Notes under the pieces: model-generated
Told to the model about the DNA's origin: nothing
Seen by the model: only the letters and a program-made list of their open reading frames with translations
Databases searched by the model: none
Position numbers and translations under genes: made by a program
Part shown: piece after piece, positions 8,209 through 16,804 of the stretch
Numbering within the stretch: position 1 is the stretch's first letter
How the letters are laid out: every line of letters starts with the position of its first letter
DNA from: Actinomycetota bacterium
GTDB lineage: Bacteria > Actinomycetota > Actinomycetes > Propionibacteriales > Nocardioidaceae
Assembly (NCBI GenBank): GCA_009701885.1
Contig: WLJH01000003.1
Span: forward strand, 62,001-126,000
DNA: 64,000 bases
Direction of reading: 5' to 3'

Positions 8209-9783
8209 ATGTCCGCTTCCCTCGATGACCGCCCTCGCCGCACCTTCGCCGTGATCAGCCACCCCGACGCGGGGAAGTCCACCCTCACCGAAGCCCTCGC
8301 GTTGCACGCGCGGGTCATCTCCGAAGCGGGCGCGGTGCACGGCAAGGGTGGGCGCCGCGGCACCGTGTCGGACTGGATGGAGATGGAGCGGGCGCGCGGC
8401 ATCTCCATCACCTCCGCGGCGCTGCAGTTCGAGTACGCCGGCCACGTGGTGAACCTCGTGGACACCCCCGGCCACGCGGACTTCTCCGAGGACACCTACC
8501 GCGTCCTGTCGGCGGTCGACTCCGCCGTGATGCTCGTCGACGCGGCCAAGGGGTTGGAGCCGCAGACGCTGAAGCTGTTCCAGGTCTGCGCCCACCGGGG
8601 GATCCCGGTGCTCACCGTCATCAACAAGTGGGACCGCCCGGGCCTGGACCCCTTCGAGCTCATGGACAGCATCGAGCAGCAGATCGGCATGCGTCCGACG
8701 CCGCTCACCTGGCCGGTCGGCATTGCCGGGGACTTCCACGGGGTGCTGGACCGGCGGACGGGCGGGATGATCCGTTACACACGAACCGCCGGCGGCAGCA
8801 CGCGCGCACCCGAGGAGCACCTCGGCGTCGACGCGGCCGCCGCGGAGCACGGCGCGGACTGGGCCGAGGCCGCTGAGGCGCACGAGCTGCTGTCCGCGGA
8901 TGGCGCCGACCACGACCAGGAGCTCTTCCTCGCCGGCGTGACCACCCCGGTGATCTTCGGGTCGGCCCTGCTGAACTTCGGGGTCGCCCAGCTGCTGGAC
9001 CGGCTCATCGAGCTGGCGCCGCCGCCCGGGCCGAGCGAGACGGTCGACGGCGGCATCCGCGAGGTCGACGACGACTTCTGCGCCCTGGTATTCAAGGTGC
9101 AGTCCGGCATGGATGCCGCCCACCGCGACCGGCTCGCCTACGCCAGGGTCTGCTCGGGCACCTTCGAGCGCGGCATGGTCGTGACCCACGCGGCGACCGG
9201 CCGGCCCGTCGCGACGAAGTACGCCCAGGCCGTCTTCGGACGCGAGCGCTCCTCGGTCGACGTCGCACGGCCCGGCGACATCATCGGCCTGGTCAACGCA
9301 TCGGCGCTGCGGGTGGGGGACACCATCCACACGGGCGCCCCCGTGCAGCTGCCGCCGATCGCCAGCTTCGCGCCCGAGCACTTCGTCACCGCGTCCGTGA
9401 GCGACGCCTCGCGCTGGAAGCAGTTCCGCAAGGGCATCGAGCAGCTCGACCAGGAGGGCGTCGTGCAGGTGCTGCGCTCCGAGGCGCGAGGTGACCACGC
9501 GCCGGTTCTGGCAGCGGTCGGTCCGATGCAGTTCGAGGTGGCGGCAGCCCGGCTCGAGGCGGAGTTCCGCGCGCCCCTGCGGCTCGAGCCCCTGGACTAC
9601 AACGTGGCCCGGGCCGTCGACGACGACCAGGTCGCGGAGGTGCAGCAGCTGCGCGGGGTCGAGGTGCTGCGCCGCAGTGACGGCACTCATCTCGCACTCT
9701 TCCCGGACCGGTGGCGGGCCGAGGCGGTCGAGCGGATGCACCCCCATCTCCGCCTGGGCTCGCTCGTCGCGGGGCGCGGGTGA
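8209..9783 (+). CDS. prfC: Peptide chain release factor 3
   Basis: A 524-residue translational GTPase of the RF3 group, which removes RF1/RF2 from the ribosome after termination and helps quality control. P-loop HPDAGKST (18-25), switch II DTPGHADF, NKWD guanine-specificity motif, and the RF3-type SDWMEMERARGISI segment are all present, followed by the RF3 C-terminal domain. Length matches the family (about 525-530). In-frame sequence continues upstream, but the ATG here sits just after the operator and -10. RF3 is patchily present in actinobacteria. The MerR box overlapping its promoter suggests induced rather than constitutive use. Confidence 0.93.
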   Translation: MSASLDDRPRRTFAVISHPDAGKSTLTEALALHARVISEAGAVHGKGGRRGTVSDWMEMERARGISITSAALQFEYAGHVVNLVDTPGHADFSEDTYRVLSAVDSAVMLVDAAKGLEPQTLKLFQVCAHRGIPVLTVINKWDRPGLDPFELMDSIEQQIGMRPTPLTWPVGIAGDFHGVLDRRTGGMIRYTRTAGGSTRAPEEHLGVDAAAAEHGADWAEAAEAHELLSADGADHDQELFLAGVTTPVIFGSALLNFGVAQLLDRLIELAPPPGPSETVDGGIREVDDDFCALVFKVQSGMDAAHRDRLAYARVCSGTFERGMVVTHAATGRPVATKYAQAVFGRERSSVDVARPGDIIGLVNASALRVGDTIHTGAPVQLPPIASFAPEHFVTASVSDASRWKQFRKGIEQLDQEGVVQVLRSEARGDHAPVLAAVGPMQFEVAAARLEAEFRAPLRLEPLDYNVARAVDDDQVAEVQQLRGVEVLRRSDGTHLALFPDRWRAEAVERMHPHLRLGSLVAGRG

Positions 9784-9818
9784 GCAGCATCACCCAGGGG
9801 CAGTGCGCGAGGATGCGA

Positions 9819-9839
9819 ACTCTCACCTGACGTCAGGGT
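9819..9839. promoter_or_regulatory. MerR-type operator, site 3
   Basis: Half-sites ACTCTCACC (9819-9827) and CGTCAGGGT (9831-9839), three-base centre, same orientation as sites 1 and 2. It lies 36 bases after the prfC stop and 167 bases before the sulP start. TATGGT at 9839-9844 could be the -10 of a sulP transcript with a leader of roughly 155 bases. Confidence 0.7.
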
Positions 9840-9855
9840 ATGGTTCCTGATCGTC

Positions 9856-9883
9856 GGCCCGGCGAGTCACGCACCGCCGGGCC
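9856..9883. terminator. Hairpin in the sulP leader / after prfC
   Basis: Perfect nine-base-pair stem GGCCCGGCG / CGCCGGGCC (9856-9864 with 9875-9883) and a ten-base loop. There is no T-tract. It could end prfC transcripts or fold at the 5' end of a sulP mRNA. Confidence 0.45.
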
Positions 9884-10005
9884 GCCGCACGGACACGGTC
9901 CGTCGCCGGCGCGGTCGTCGGCCCCCATTCTTTCTCTGTACATCTCCGCATGGTCGCCGTAGCAACGAGGCGCGTCGCCGTGCCGCGACCACCTAGGAGC
10001 CCCCT

Positions 10006-11544
10006 GTGACCGCCACGCTGCCTGTCCCGCCCATCCCGCCTGCGTCCGAGCCGCTGCCCCCGCCGGAGACCCACACGGTCCTCGGTGCCCTGCGCCGCCC
10101 GGCAGTCCTGCGCCGCGAGGTCGTGGCCGGCCTCGTCGTCGCCCTCGCCCTCATCCCCGAGGCCATCTCGTTCTCGATCATCGCCGGCGTCGACCCTCGG
10201 GTCGGGCTCTTCGCCTCCTTCACGATGGCGGTCTCGATCGCCTTCCTGGGCGGTCGCCCGGCGATGATCTCGGCCGCGACCGGCGCCATCGCGCTGGTCA
10301 TCGCCCCGGTGGCTCGTGAGTACGGGCTCGACTACTTCATCGCCACCGTCATCCTCGCCGGTGTTTTCCAGGTCGTGCTCGGTGTCGCCGGGGTAGCCAA
10401 GATGATGCGGTTCATCCCGCGCTCGGTCATGGTCGGGTTCGTCAACGCCCTGGCCATCTTGATCTTCCTGGCGCAGGTGCCCCACATGGTCGACGTGCCG
10501 TTCCTCGTCTACCCGCTGATCGCGGCCGGCATCGTGATGATGGTGCTGCTGCCCCGTGTGACCAGGGCCGTGCCCGGCCCGCTCGTGGCCATCGTCGTCA
10601 TCACCGCCGCCGCGCTGATGGGCGGCTGGGACCTGCCCGACGTCGGCGACGAGGGCGAGCTGCCCGACACCCTGCCCGGACTCTTCTTCCCCGACGTGCC
10701 GCTGACCCTGGAGACCTTCCAGATCATCGCTCCCTACGCCCTGGCGATGGCGCTGGTCGGCCTGCTGGAGTCCCTGTTGACCGCCAAGCTGGTCGACGAC
10801 GTCACCGACACCCACTCCGACAAGACCCGCGAGGCCTGGGGCCAGGGCGGCGCCAACATCATCACCGGCTTCTTCGGCGGCATGGGCGGCTGCGCGATGA
10901 TCGGCCAGACGATGATCAACGTGAAGGCCGGCGCCGCCAGGACGCGGATCTCGACCTTCTCCGCCGGTGTCCTGCTGCTCGTGCTCGTGGTCGGCTTCGG
11001 CGACATCGTGGCGCGCATCCCGATGGCCGCCCTGGTCGCCGTGATGATCATGGTCGCGGTCGGCACCTTTGACTGGCACTCGGTCGCGCCCGCCACCCTG
11101 CGCCGGATGCCCAAGTCCGAGACCACGGTGATGGTCTCGACCGTCGTGGTCGTCGTGGCCACCCACAACCTGGCCATCGGCGTGGCCGTCGGCGTGCTCG
11201 TCGCGATGACCCTCTTCGCCCGCCGGGTCGCCCACCTCGCCACCACCCACCGCGAGCTGGTCGAGGACGCCGACGGTGAGGTCCACGCCCGCTACACCGT
11301 CACCGGCGAGCTCTTCTTCGCCTCCTCCAACGACCTCTACACCCAGTTCGAGTACGCCGAGGACCCCGAGCGCGTGGTCATCGACCTCTCCGCCTCCCAC
11401 GTGTGGGACGCCTCCACGGTCGCCTCGCTGGATGCGATCGTCACCAAGTACGAGCGCAAGGGCAAGCGCGTGGAGATCCACGGGCTCAACGAGCACAGCA
11501 CCCACATGCACGACCGGCTCAGCGGGCAGCTCTCCACCCACTGA
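10006..11544 (+). CDS. SulP-family inorganic anion transporter
   Basis: A 512-residue membrane protein: a proline-rich N-terminus, about 12-14 hydrophobic segments (residues 45-400), and a C-terminal STAS domain (about 415-512). SulP proteins import sulfate, bicarbonate or related anions, often with sodium or protons; the exact ion cannot be read here. The motif VALALIPEAISFSIIAG fits the first transmembrane region of the family. It starts with GTG after GGAG. It follows prfC and operator site 3 and is probably part of the same local regulon. Confidence 0.92.
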   Translation: MTATLPVPPIPPASEPLPPPETHTVLGALRRPAVLRREVVAGLVVALALIPEAISFSIIAGVDPRVGLFASFTMAVSIAFLGGRPAMISAATGAIALVIAPVAREYGLDYFIATVILAGVFQVVLGVAGVAKMMRFIPRSVMVGFVNALAILIFLAQVPHMVDVPFLVYPLIAAGIVMMVLLPRVTRAVPGPLVAIVVITAAALMGGWDLPDVGDEGELPDTLPGLFFPDVPLTLETFQIIAPYALAMALVGLLESLLTAKLVDDVTDTHSDKTREAWGQGGANIITGFFGGMGGCAMIGQTMINVKAGAARTRISTFSAGVLLLVLVVGFGDIVARIPMAALVAVMIMVAVGTFDWHSVAPATLRRMPKSETTVMVSTVVVVVATHNLAIGVAVGVLVAMTLFARRVAHLATTHRELVEDADGEVHARYTVTGELFFASSNDLYTQFEYAEDPERVVIDLSASHVWDASTVASLDAIVTKYERKGKRVEIHGLNEHSTHMHDRLSGQLSTH

Positions 11545-11571
11545 GCCCGGCCCCGGGTGTCGCCGCGCAGG

Positions 11572-12336
11572 TCAGGCGGCGATGCCCGCGTGCATCTCCC
11601 AGACCAGCACCTCGGCCGGCTCCGTCGCGGTGACCCGCTGCCCGCCGGTGGCGGTGAACCGCACGGCGTCGCCGGTGCCCAGGGGGCCCGCCCCCTCGAG
11701 CACCGCCGCGCCGACCGGCACGAAGAGGTGCAGGTAGGGGGCGTCGGGCAGCTCGACCGTCTGGCCGGGCTGGAGTCGCGCGACGTGCAGCGCGGCGTAC
11801 CGGTTGCGGATCCGGATCGCGGAGACGTCGCGGTGCTTGTCCATGCCCGAGGCGACCGGGACCAGGCCGCCGGAGAGCAGCTCGTCCTCGATCTCGAGCT
11901 GCTCGTAGCCCGGGACGATCCCGGGCTCGTCGGGCACGACCCACATCTGCACGAAGTGCACCGGGTCCTCGTGCCGCTCGCCCTGCAGGCGCCAGGCGTC
12001 GTTCTTCTCCGAGTGCAGGATGCCGGTGCCGGCGCTCATCCGCTGGGCCAGGCCGGGGTAGATGACGCCGTTGTGGCCCTCGGAGTCCTGGTGCACCAGG
12101 GAGCCGCGCAGGACCCAGGTCACGATCTCCATGTCGCGGTGCGGGTGGGTGTCGAAGCCGGTGCCGGGGTCCACGACGTCGTCGTTGTTGACCAGCAGCA
12201 GCCCGTGGTGGGTGTTGCGCGGGTCGTGGTGACGACCGAACGAGAAGGAGTGCTTGGAGTCCAGCCACCCGAACTGCGAAGAGAACCGGTCCTCGGCGCG
12301 GCGGACGTCGATCTCGGGGGTGAGCCGGATGGTCAT
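11572..12336 (-). CDS. Pirin-family protein
   Basis: A 254-residue bicupin of the pirin family. The N-terminal cupin carries the iron ligands in HPHRDMEIVTWVL and later HSEKND. Pirins act variously as quercetinases or redox-sensitive regulators; the role here is unknown. The chosen ATG has AGGAG six bases upstream; an in-frame GTG at 12372 lacks this. It is convergent with sulP (27-bp gap). Confidence 0.9.
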   Translation of the reverse strand: MTIRLTPEIDVRRAEDRFSSQFGWLDSKHSFSFGRHHDPRNTHHGLLLVNNDDVVDPGTGFDTHPHRDMEIVTWVLRGSLVHQDSEGHNGVIYPGLAQRMSAGTGILHSEKNDAWRLQGERHEDPVHFVQMWVVPDEPGIVPGYEQLEIEDELLSGGLVPVASGMDKHRDVSAIRIRNRYAALHVARLQPGQTVELPDAPYLHLFVPVGAAVLEGAGPLGTGDAVRFTATGGQRVTATEPAEVLVWEMHAGIAA

Positions 12337-12442
12337 CGGTGCTCCTGGGGTGGCGGTGCGATCGTCACTCACCTCAAGGTAGATGACCGTTCAATTGTTC
12401 CGTGGCGCGGCAGGGCGCTGGGGGAGGGTGCGGGTCAGGGGC

Positions 12443-12838
12443 TCAGGCGGTCGGTGCCGTGGGCGGCACGTGGGCCGGGCGCTCGGCCAGCTCCAGCACC
12501 TGGGCGACGAGCTCCATGATCTTGAACGGCTTGGGCACGAAGGCGTCGGCGCCCGCGCGCAGCGCGGTGGCCCGGTCCTCGGCCCCGGCGTACGCCGTCA
12601 GCAGCATGGTCCGGGCCGGGTGGCCGGCAGCCTGCAGCGCGGCGAGCACGTCGAGCCCGTTGCGGTCACCGGGCAGGGCGAGGTCGAGCACCACGACGTC
12701 GATGTCGCGACGCTCGGCGAGTGCCAGCGCCTCGTCGCCGTCACCTGCGCTGAGCACCTCGTCGACGGCGGTGCCCAGCAGGGTGGTGACCAGGTCGCGG
12801 ATGTCGGGGTCGTCCTCGACGGTGAGCACGGTCGTCAT
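12443..12838 (-). CDS. Single-domain response regulator
   Basis: A 131-residue receiver domain with acidic pocket EDD (8-10), phosphoacceptor Asp52 in VVLDLALPG, and a lysine in FVPKPF. There is no output domain, as in CheY/Spo0F-type relay proteins. Its ATG overlaps the stop of the upstream regulator gene (ATGA), so it is the last gene of a three-gene signalling operon. It may be a second target or phosphate sink for the kinase encoded first. Confidence 0.88.
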   Translation of the reverse strand: MTTVLTVEDDPDIRDLVTTLLGTAVDEVLSAGDGDEALALAERRDIDVVVLDLALPGDRNGLDVLAALQAAGHPARTMLLTAYAGAEDRATALRAGADAFVPKPFKIMELVAQVLELAERPAHVPPTAPTA

Positions 12839-13887
12839 CCGGTGTCCTCCTGCGGGGAAGTGCGGTCCGGGTCGTGGCCCGGGACCGATGTCGTGACCAG
12901 GCGGTCGGCGAGCTCGCGGATCCGCACCGCGAGGGCGGGCAGCCGCTGGAGGGCCGACTCCCTGGCCGCGGCGGAGACCCCGGCCTGGGCGCCCTCGGCG
13001 CCGATCATGAACGTGGCGACCTCGAGCGCGGTGAGGGCGTTGTGCAGGTCGTGCGCGGCCCGCTCGGCCTCGGTGCGGCGGACCCCACCGCCGACGGCGG
13101 TGTCGGCGTGCGGGGCGGGTCCCGCAGCCGCGGCGGCGGACCCGGAGGGCGAGGCCACGGCCCCGGCACCGGCGGCCGCGCCGTGCGGGACCTGCCACCG
13201 GTAGCCCACGCCCGCCTCGGTCCGCAGCGGGGTGCTCCCCTCGGCGTCGGCGAGCTTGCTGCGCAGGGAGCGGATGTGGACGCGCAGCGACTCGACGGTC
13301 TCCGCGCCGTGACGGTCCGACCAGCCGGCGTCGATGAGGGCACGGTGGCTGACCACGAGGCCGGCCCGCGCCACCAGGGCGTCCAGCAGCCGCCACTCGA
13401 TGGGGGTCAGGTGGACGGGACGGCCCTCCACGGTGACGGTCCGCGCCACGCGGTCGACGGTCACCGCGCCGTGCACGGTGACGGTGGAGGAGCGCAGCTC
13501 GGGCCGGCGGGCCAGGGCCCGCAGCCGGGCCTCGAGCTCGGCGAGCCGGAACGGCTTGCCCAGGAAGTCGTCCGCGCCGGCGTCCAGCGCCTCGACCCGT
13601 CGCGCGGGGTCGGTCGAGCCGGTAAGCACCAGCACGGGCACCGCGGACTGGTCGCGGATCTCGCCGAGCAGCTCCAGACCGTCGGCGTCGGGGAGACCGA
13701 GGTCCACCACGACCACGTCGGGGTCGATCTCGCGGGCGAGCTCGCGCCCGGTGGCTGCGGTGCGCGCCAGCCGCACCCGGTGGCCCAGGGACTCCAGTGC
13801 CGAGGAGAGGGCGTCCCCGAGGAGCTGGTCGTCGTCGACGACCAGGACGCGGACCGAGGTCGGCTCGAGGTGGGTGGTCGTCGTCAT
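12835..13887 (-). CDS. OmpR-type response regulator with C-terminal kinase-like helix
   Basis: A 350-residue regulator. The receiver domain has Asp62 as phosphoacceptor and Lys111. A winged-helix OmpR/PhoB DNA-binding domain (about 140-235) ends with the usual GVGYRWQ. An alanine/glycine/proline linker (237-272) then leads to a helical tail with AAHDLHNALTALE (278-290). That tail resembles the H-box of a histidine kinase dimerisation domain (HDLxN), with His279 in the phosphoacceptor position, but no ATPase domain follows. Ordinary OmpR regulators end near residue 235. The gene overlaps both neighbours by ATGA. Confidence 0.85.
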   Translation of the reverse strand: MTTTTHLEPTSVRVLVVDDDQLLGDALSSALESLGHRVRLARTAATGRELAREIDPDVVVVDLGLPDADGLELLGEIRDQSAVPVLVLTGSTDPARRVEALDAGADDFLGKPFRLAELEARLRALARRPELRSSTVTVHGAVTVDRVARTVTVEGRPVHLTPIEWRLLDALVARAGLVVSHRALIDAGWSDRHGAETVESLRVHIRSLRSKLADAEGSTPLRTEAGVGYRWQVPHGAAAGAGAVASPSGSAAAAAGPAPHADTAVGGGVRRTEAERAAHDLHNALTALEVATFMIGAEGAQAGVSAAARESALQRLPALAVRIRELADRLVTTSVPGHDPDRTSPQEDTG

Positions 13888-16025
13888 GCCTGCTCCCCGA
13901 TCCGGACCCCGTCACGGCGTACGTCGTCGTGCTCCTGGGCGGGCGGCTCTTCCCGGACCGGTGCGGCCGGGACCGGTGCGGGCGCGACCGGGAGGCGGAT
14001 CTCGAAGGTGGAGCCCGCCCCCTCGCGGGGGACGTAGCGCGCCGAGCCGCCGTGCGCCCGCGCGATCAGGTCCACGATCGGCAGACCGAGTCCGGTGCCC
14101 GGGATGGCCATGTCGGTCACGGTACGGGCTCGGAAGAAGCGTTCGAAGAGATGACGTCGGTCGGTCTCGCTCACGCCGAGCCCGGTGTCGGTGACCGACC
14201 AGACGAGGCAGTCCCCGTCGTGGCGCGAGGCGACGCGCACGGCCCCACCCTCGGGAGTGAACTTCACGGCGTTGCTGACCAGGTTGAACAGCGCCCGCTC
14301 GAGCTCGTCGGCATCCCCCAGCACAGTGGCGTCCGCGGCTAGGTCGTCGTAGGTCACGTCGAGGTCGCGCCCCTCGGCGAGGTCCACGGCCTGGTGCACG
14401 ACGAGCTCCACCACGTCGCCGGCCCGCACGGCGACGTGCCGGGTGGCCGCGCGCGACTCCACCGCGGTCAGCGTCAGCAGGTCCTCCACCAGCATCAGCA
14501 GCCGGCGCCCGCTGCGGTGCAGCCGGTCGACGACCCGCTCCTGGTCCTCGGTCAGGGGGCCGGGGATGTGCGCGGCCAGCAGCTGGGTGTTGCCGAGGAT
14601 GGTCGTGAGCGGGGTGCGCAGCTCGTGGCTGACCGCGGAGACGAACTCGGTCTCCATCCGGTTGACCCGCTCCAGCTCGGCCACGGAGGCCTGCTCCCGG
14701 GCCAGCGCGTCGCGCAGCCGCTGCTTGACCTCGAGCCGGTCGGTCACGTCGGCGGCGACGGCGAGGTAGCCCTCGAGCTCACCCGTGGGGGAGCGGACCT
14801 CGGTCACGTTGACCGAGACGACCAGGGTGGATCCGTCCTTGCGCCGCCACGTGCGGTCGGCCTTCATCACCCCCGCGGTGACCACGGGAGGGACCAGCAG
14901 GTCGGGGTCCGGGCCGGTGACCCCCATGAGGGCCTCGCAGGCCGTGGGCCCCCCGCCCTCGAGGTACACCTCGGCCGGGTGTCGGCCGACGACCTCGCTC
15001 GCCGACCAGCCGAGCATCCGCTCCGCACCGACGTTGAAGAACCGGATCACGCAGTCACTGTCGGTGCCGATGATGGCGCTCCCGGTGGTGGAGGAGAGCA
15101 CCGACTCCGCGGTGGTCAGCGCCGAGGTCCGCTGCTCGACCAGGATGACGAGCGGGATCGTCACCAGGAACAGCACCGCGAGGTAGAGCTGGGCCAGGAT
15201 GTCGCCGTCGTCGCGCATGAGCGACGCCTGGAGGGAGAGCGGGCCACGGCCCTGAGCCGTGGCGAGCGTCGTGACGAAGCCGACCGCGACGAGGAGGGCG
15301 GAGACCTCGCGCCGCGGGAGCTGGAGGGCGGCCCAGACCATGGCCGGCAGTGGGAGGAACGCGCTGGCGACGACACCCACACCGGCGAGGAAGGCGACCG
15401 CGAAGGCGAGCAGCGTGGCCAGGGCGATGCCGGCGCGGACGAGCACCGGGCGGGACAGGGCGCCCGCACGTGCTTGCGCGTCCCCGCCCAGGGACAGCAC
15501 GAGGGGGAGGACGAGCAGCTGCGAGGTCATGTGCGTGGCCAGGATGTGCTGGGCGGCATCGACGAGGGACCCGTCGAGCAGCGCGGAGACGGTGACACCG
15601 GCGACCAGTGCGATCACGGCGGCGCCCGCCAGGGCGGCGAGCACCAGCCGCGCGATGTCGACCCCGGTCCGGAGGACGGGCCGGCTCCGGTGGGCGCCGA
15701 GCGCCCAGGCGGCCACGAGGGCCTCCAGGGCGTTGCCGACGCCGAAGACCGACGAGACCGCGACGGGTCGGCCCCCGAGCACGTTGGCCAGACTCGTCAC
15801 CAGCACCAGACCCACGAACAGGGCCGCCCAGCGGCGTACGGGGCTGAAGACGAGCAGGGCGGTGGCCAGGCCGGCGGCCGGCCACCAGGACGCCACCTGC
15901 GAGCCGCTCGGTGCCAGGCCCACGGCGCTCGTGCTGGTCAGCAGGATGGCGAGGTACGCCGCGGGCACGAGCACGCGGGGAGTGCCCAGCACCCGGCGCG
16001 CGGTGCTCCCCCCTGCGTCCCTCAC
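13884..16025 (-). CDS. MASE1-PAS sensor histidine kinase
   Basis: A membrane sensor kinase of about 713 residues: a MASE1-like multi-span sensor (about 10-295), a PAS domain (about 310-430) with its LEGYLAVAADVTDR end, a HisKA domain with the phosphoacceptor in SHELRTPLT, and a HATPase domain with NLVSNAVKF, DTGLGV and GTGLGLPIV. I chose GTG 16025 because MASE1 starts soon after; ATG 16157 is a possible upstream start without a good ribosome-binding site. It overlaps the response regulator gene by ATGA. The stimulus is unknown. Confidence 0.88.
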   Translation of the reverse strand: MRDAGGSTARRVLGTPRVLVPAAYLAILLTSTSAVGLAPSGSQVASWWPAAGLATALLVFSPVRRWAALFVGLVLVTSLANVLGGRPVAVSSVFGVGNALEALVAAWALGAHRSRPVLRTGVDIARLVLAALAGAAVIALVAGVTVSALLDGSLVDAAQHILATHMTSQLLVLPLVLSLGGDAQARAGALSRPVLVRAGIALATLLAFAVAFLAGVGVVASAFLPLPAMVWAALQLPRREVSALLVAVGFVTTLATAQGRGPLSLQASLMRDDGDILAQLYLAVLFLVTIPLVILVEQRTSALTTAESVLSSTTGSAIIGTDSDCVIRFFNVGAERMLGWSASEVVGRHPAEVYLEGGGPTACEALMGVTGPDPDLLVPPVVTAGVMKADRTWRRKDGSTLVVSVNVTEVRSPTGELEGYLAVAADVTDRLEVKQRLRDALAREQASVAELERVNRMETEFVSAVSHELRTPLTTILGNTQLLAAHIPGPLTEDQERVVDRLHRSGRRLLMLVEDLLTLTAVESRAATRHVAVRAGDVVELVVHQAVDLAEGRDLDVTYDDLAADATVLGDADELERALFNLVSNAVKFTPEGGAVRVASRHDGDCLVWSVTDTGLGVSETDRRHLFERFFRARTVTDMAIPGTGLGLPIVDLIARAHGGSARYVPREGAGSTFEIRLPVAPAPVPAAPVREEPPAQEHDDVRRDGVRIGEQA

Positions 16026-16306
16026 GTCCCCCAGGGTGGCGGCAACGGCTGGGTGCCGGAGCGGCTTTACAGGATCTTCACCGGTCGGTGCGCCCGGAGG
16101 TCGTTGGTCCCGCCGCAGGGCCGTGCTCGGAGCAAGAGGACCGGAGGTCGGTCGCATGACGACGGATCCCGTCGGAAAACGGTTGCGAAGATCGTGTGAA
16201 GATCCGTCCAAGCACCTTGGCCGGGGCGGTGGTCCGTCCGAAGGTGGGGAGGACCGACCGGGACGCGACATCGCGCTGCCCCCGGCGCCCCACCCCAGGA
16301 GCAGGC
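16026..16306. other. Intergenic region between divergent genes
   Basis: A 281-base gap between the kinase gene and the small gene at 16307. It must hold both promoters. I see a GATCTTCAC at 16072-16080 and GTGAAGATC at 16196-16204, a nine-base inverted repeat 124 bases apart, and nothing else that I can name. Confidence 0.4.
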
Positions 16307-16678
16307 ATGCAGACCATCGACGTCCCCGCCGGGACCCACCAGCTCGACCGCGCCACCCACGTGCGGGTCGACCACTCCCGCCTCGGTGGAGCGGCACCGC
16401 TGGATGCCGGGCAGGTGCTGGTGCTGCGCGACCGCGACGGGGTGCTGCGCTTCGCCGCGGTGGACCGGCTGGAGTTCTCGGCGACGGAGACGACCTACCT
16501 GCTGCAGCTCGGTCACCTGACCGACGCCGCGACCGTCGCCCGGCTCGCCGGGACGGTCGTGCCCCTCCCGCGACGCGCCGACCGGGCGGTCGTCCGCCAC
16601 GAGGTCGCCGACGTCGTCGCCGCCCTGCGGGCCCTGGCCGCCGAGCCGGAGCGTCTCCTGGCCCCCGGCCACCGCTGA
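16307..16678 (+). CDS. Hypothetical protein
   Basis: A 123-residue soluble protein without recognised motifs. It has a predicted beta-rich first half (AGQVLVLRDRDGVLRFAAVDRLEF) and a helical C-terminus. The ATG is preceded by AGGAG at a good distance. It stands alone between the kinase operon (divergent) and a binding-protein gene downstream. Possible relation to the kinase is only by position. Confidence 0.65.
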   Translation: MQTIDVPAGTHQLDRATHVRVDHSRLGGAAPLDAGQVLVLRDRDGVLRFAAVDRLEFSATETTYLLQLGHLTDAATVARLAGTVVPLPRRADRAVVRHEVADVVAALRALAAEPERLLAPGHR

Positions 16679-16804
16679 GGCCGGATCCACCGATCCCGCC
16701 CGCCCGCAGCGCGGGGCCGGCGTGACTCGAGCGTCCGTCGCTCGTTGGGTGATCACCGTCACAGGCGGTCATCCCCCATCCCCTTCGTGCTCCCGGAGGC
16801 CCTG

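Noticed and set aside
9823..11541. A 572-codon minus-strand frame opposite sulP
   Set aside because: Low-complexity Asp/Gly/His sequence produced by the antisense of transmembrane codons; the SulP reading is unambiguous.
12362..12385. Fourth MerR-type operator upstream of the pirin gene (CACCTCAAGGTAG)
   Set aside because: Only partial half-site similarity and the wrong spacing; not counted with the three true copies.
14394..16199. A 601-codon plus-strand frame opposite the histidine kinase
   Set aside because: It mirrors the kinase gene, has biased Arg/Gly/His composition and no domain; the kinase reading has clear motifs.
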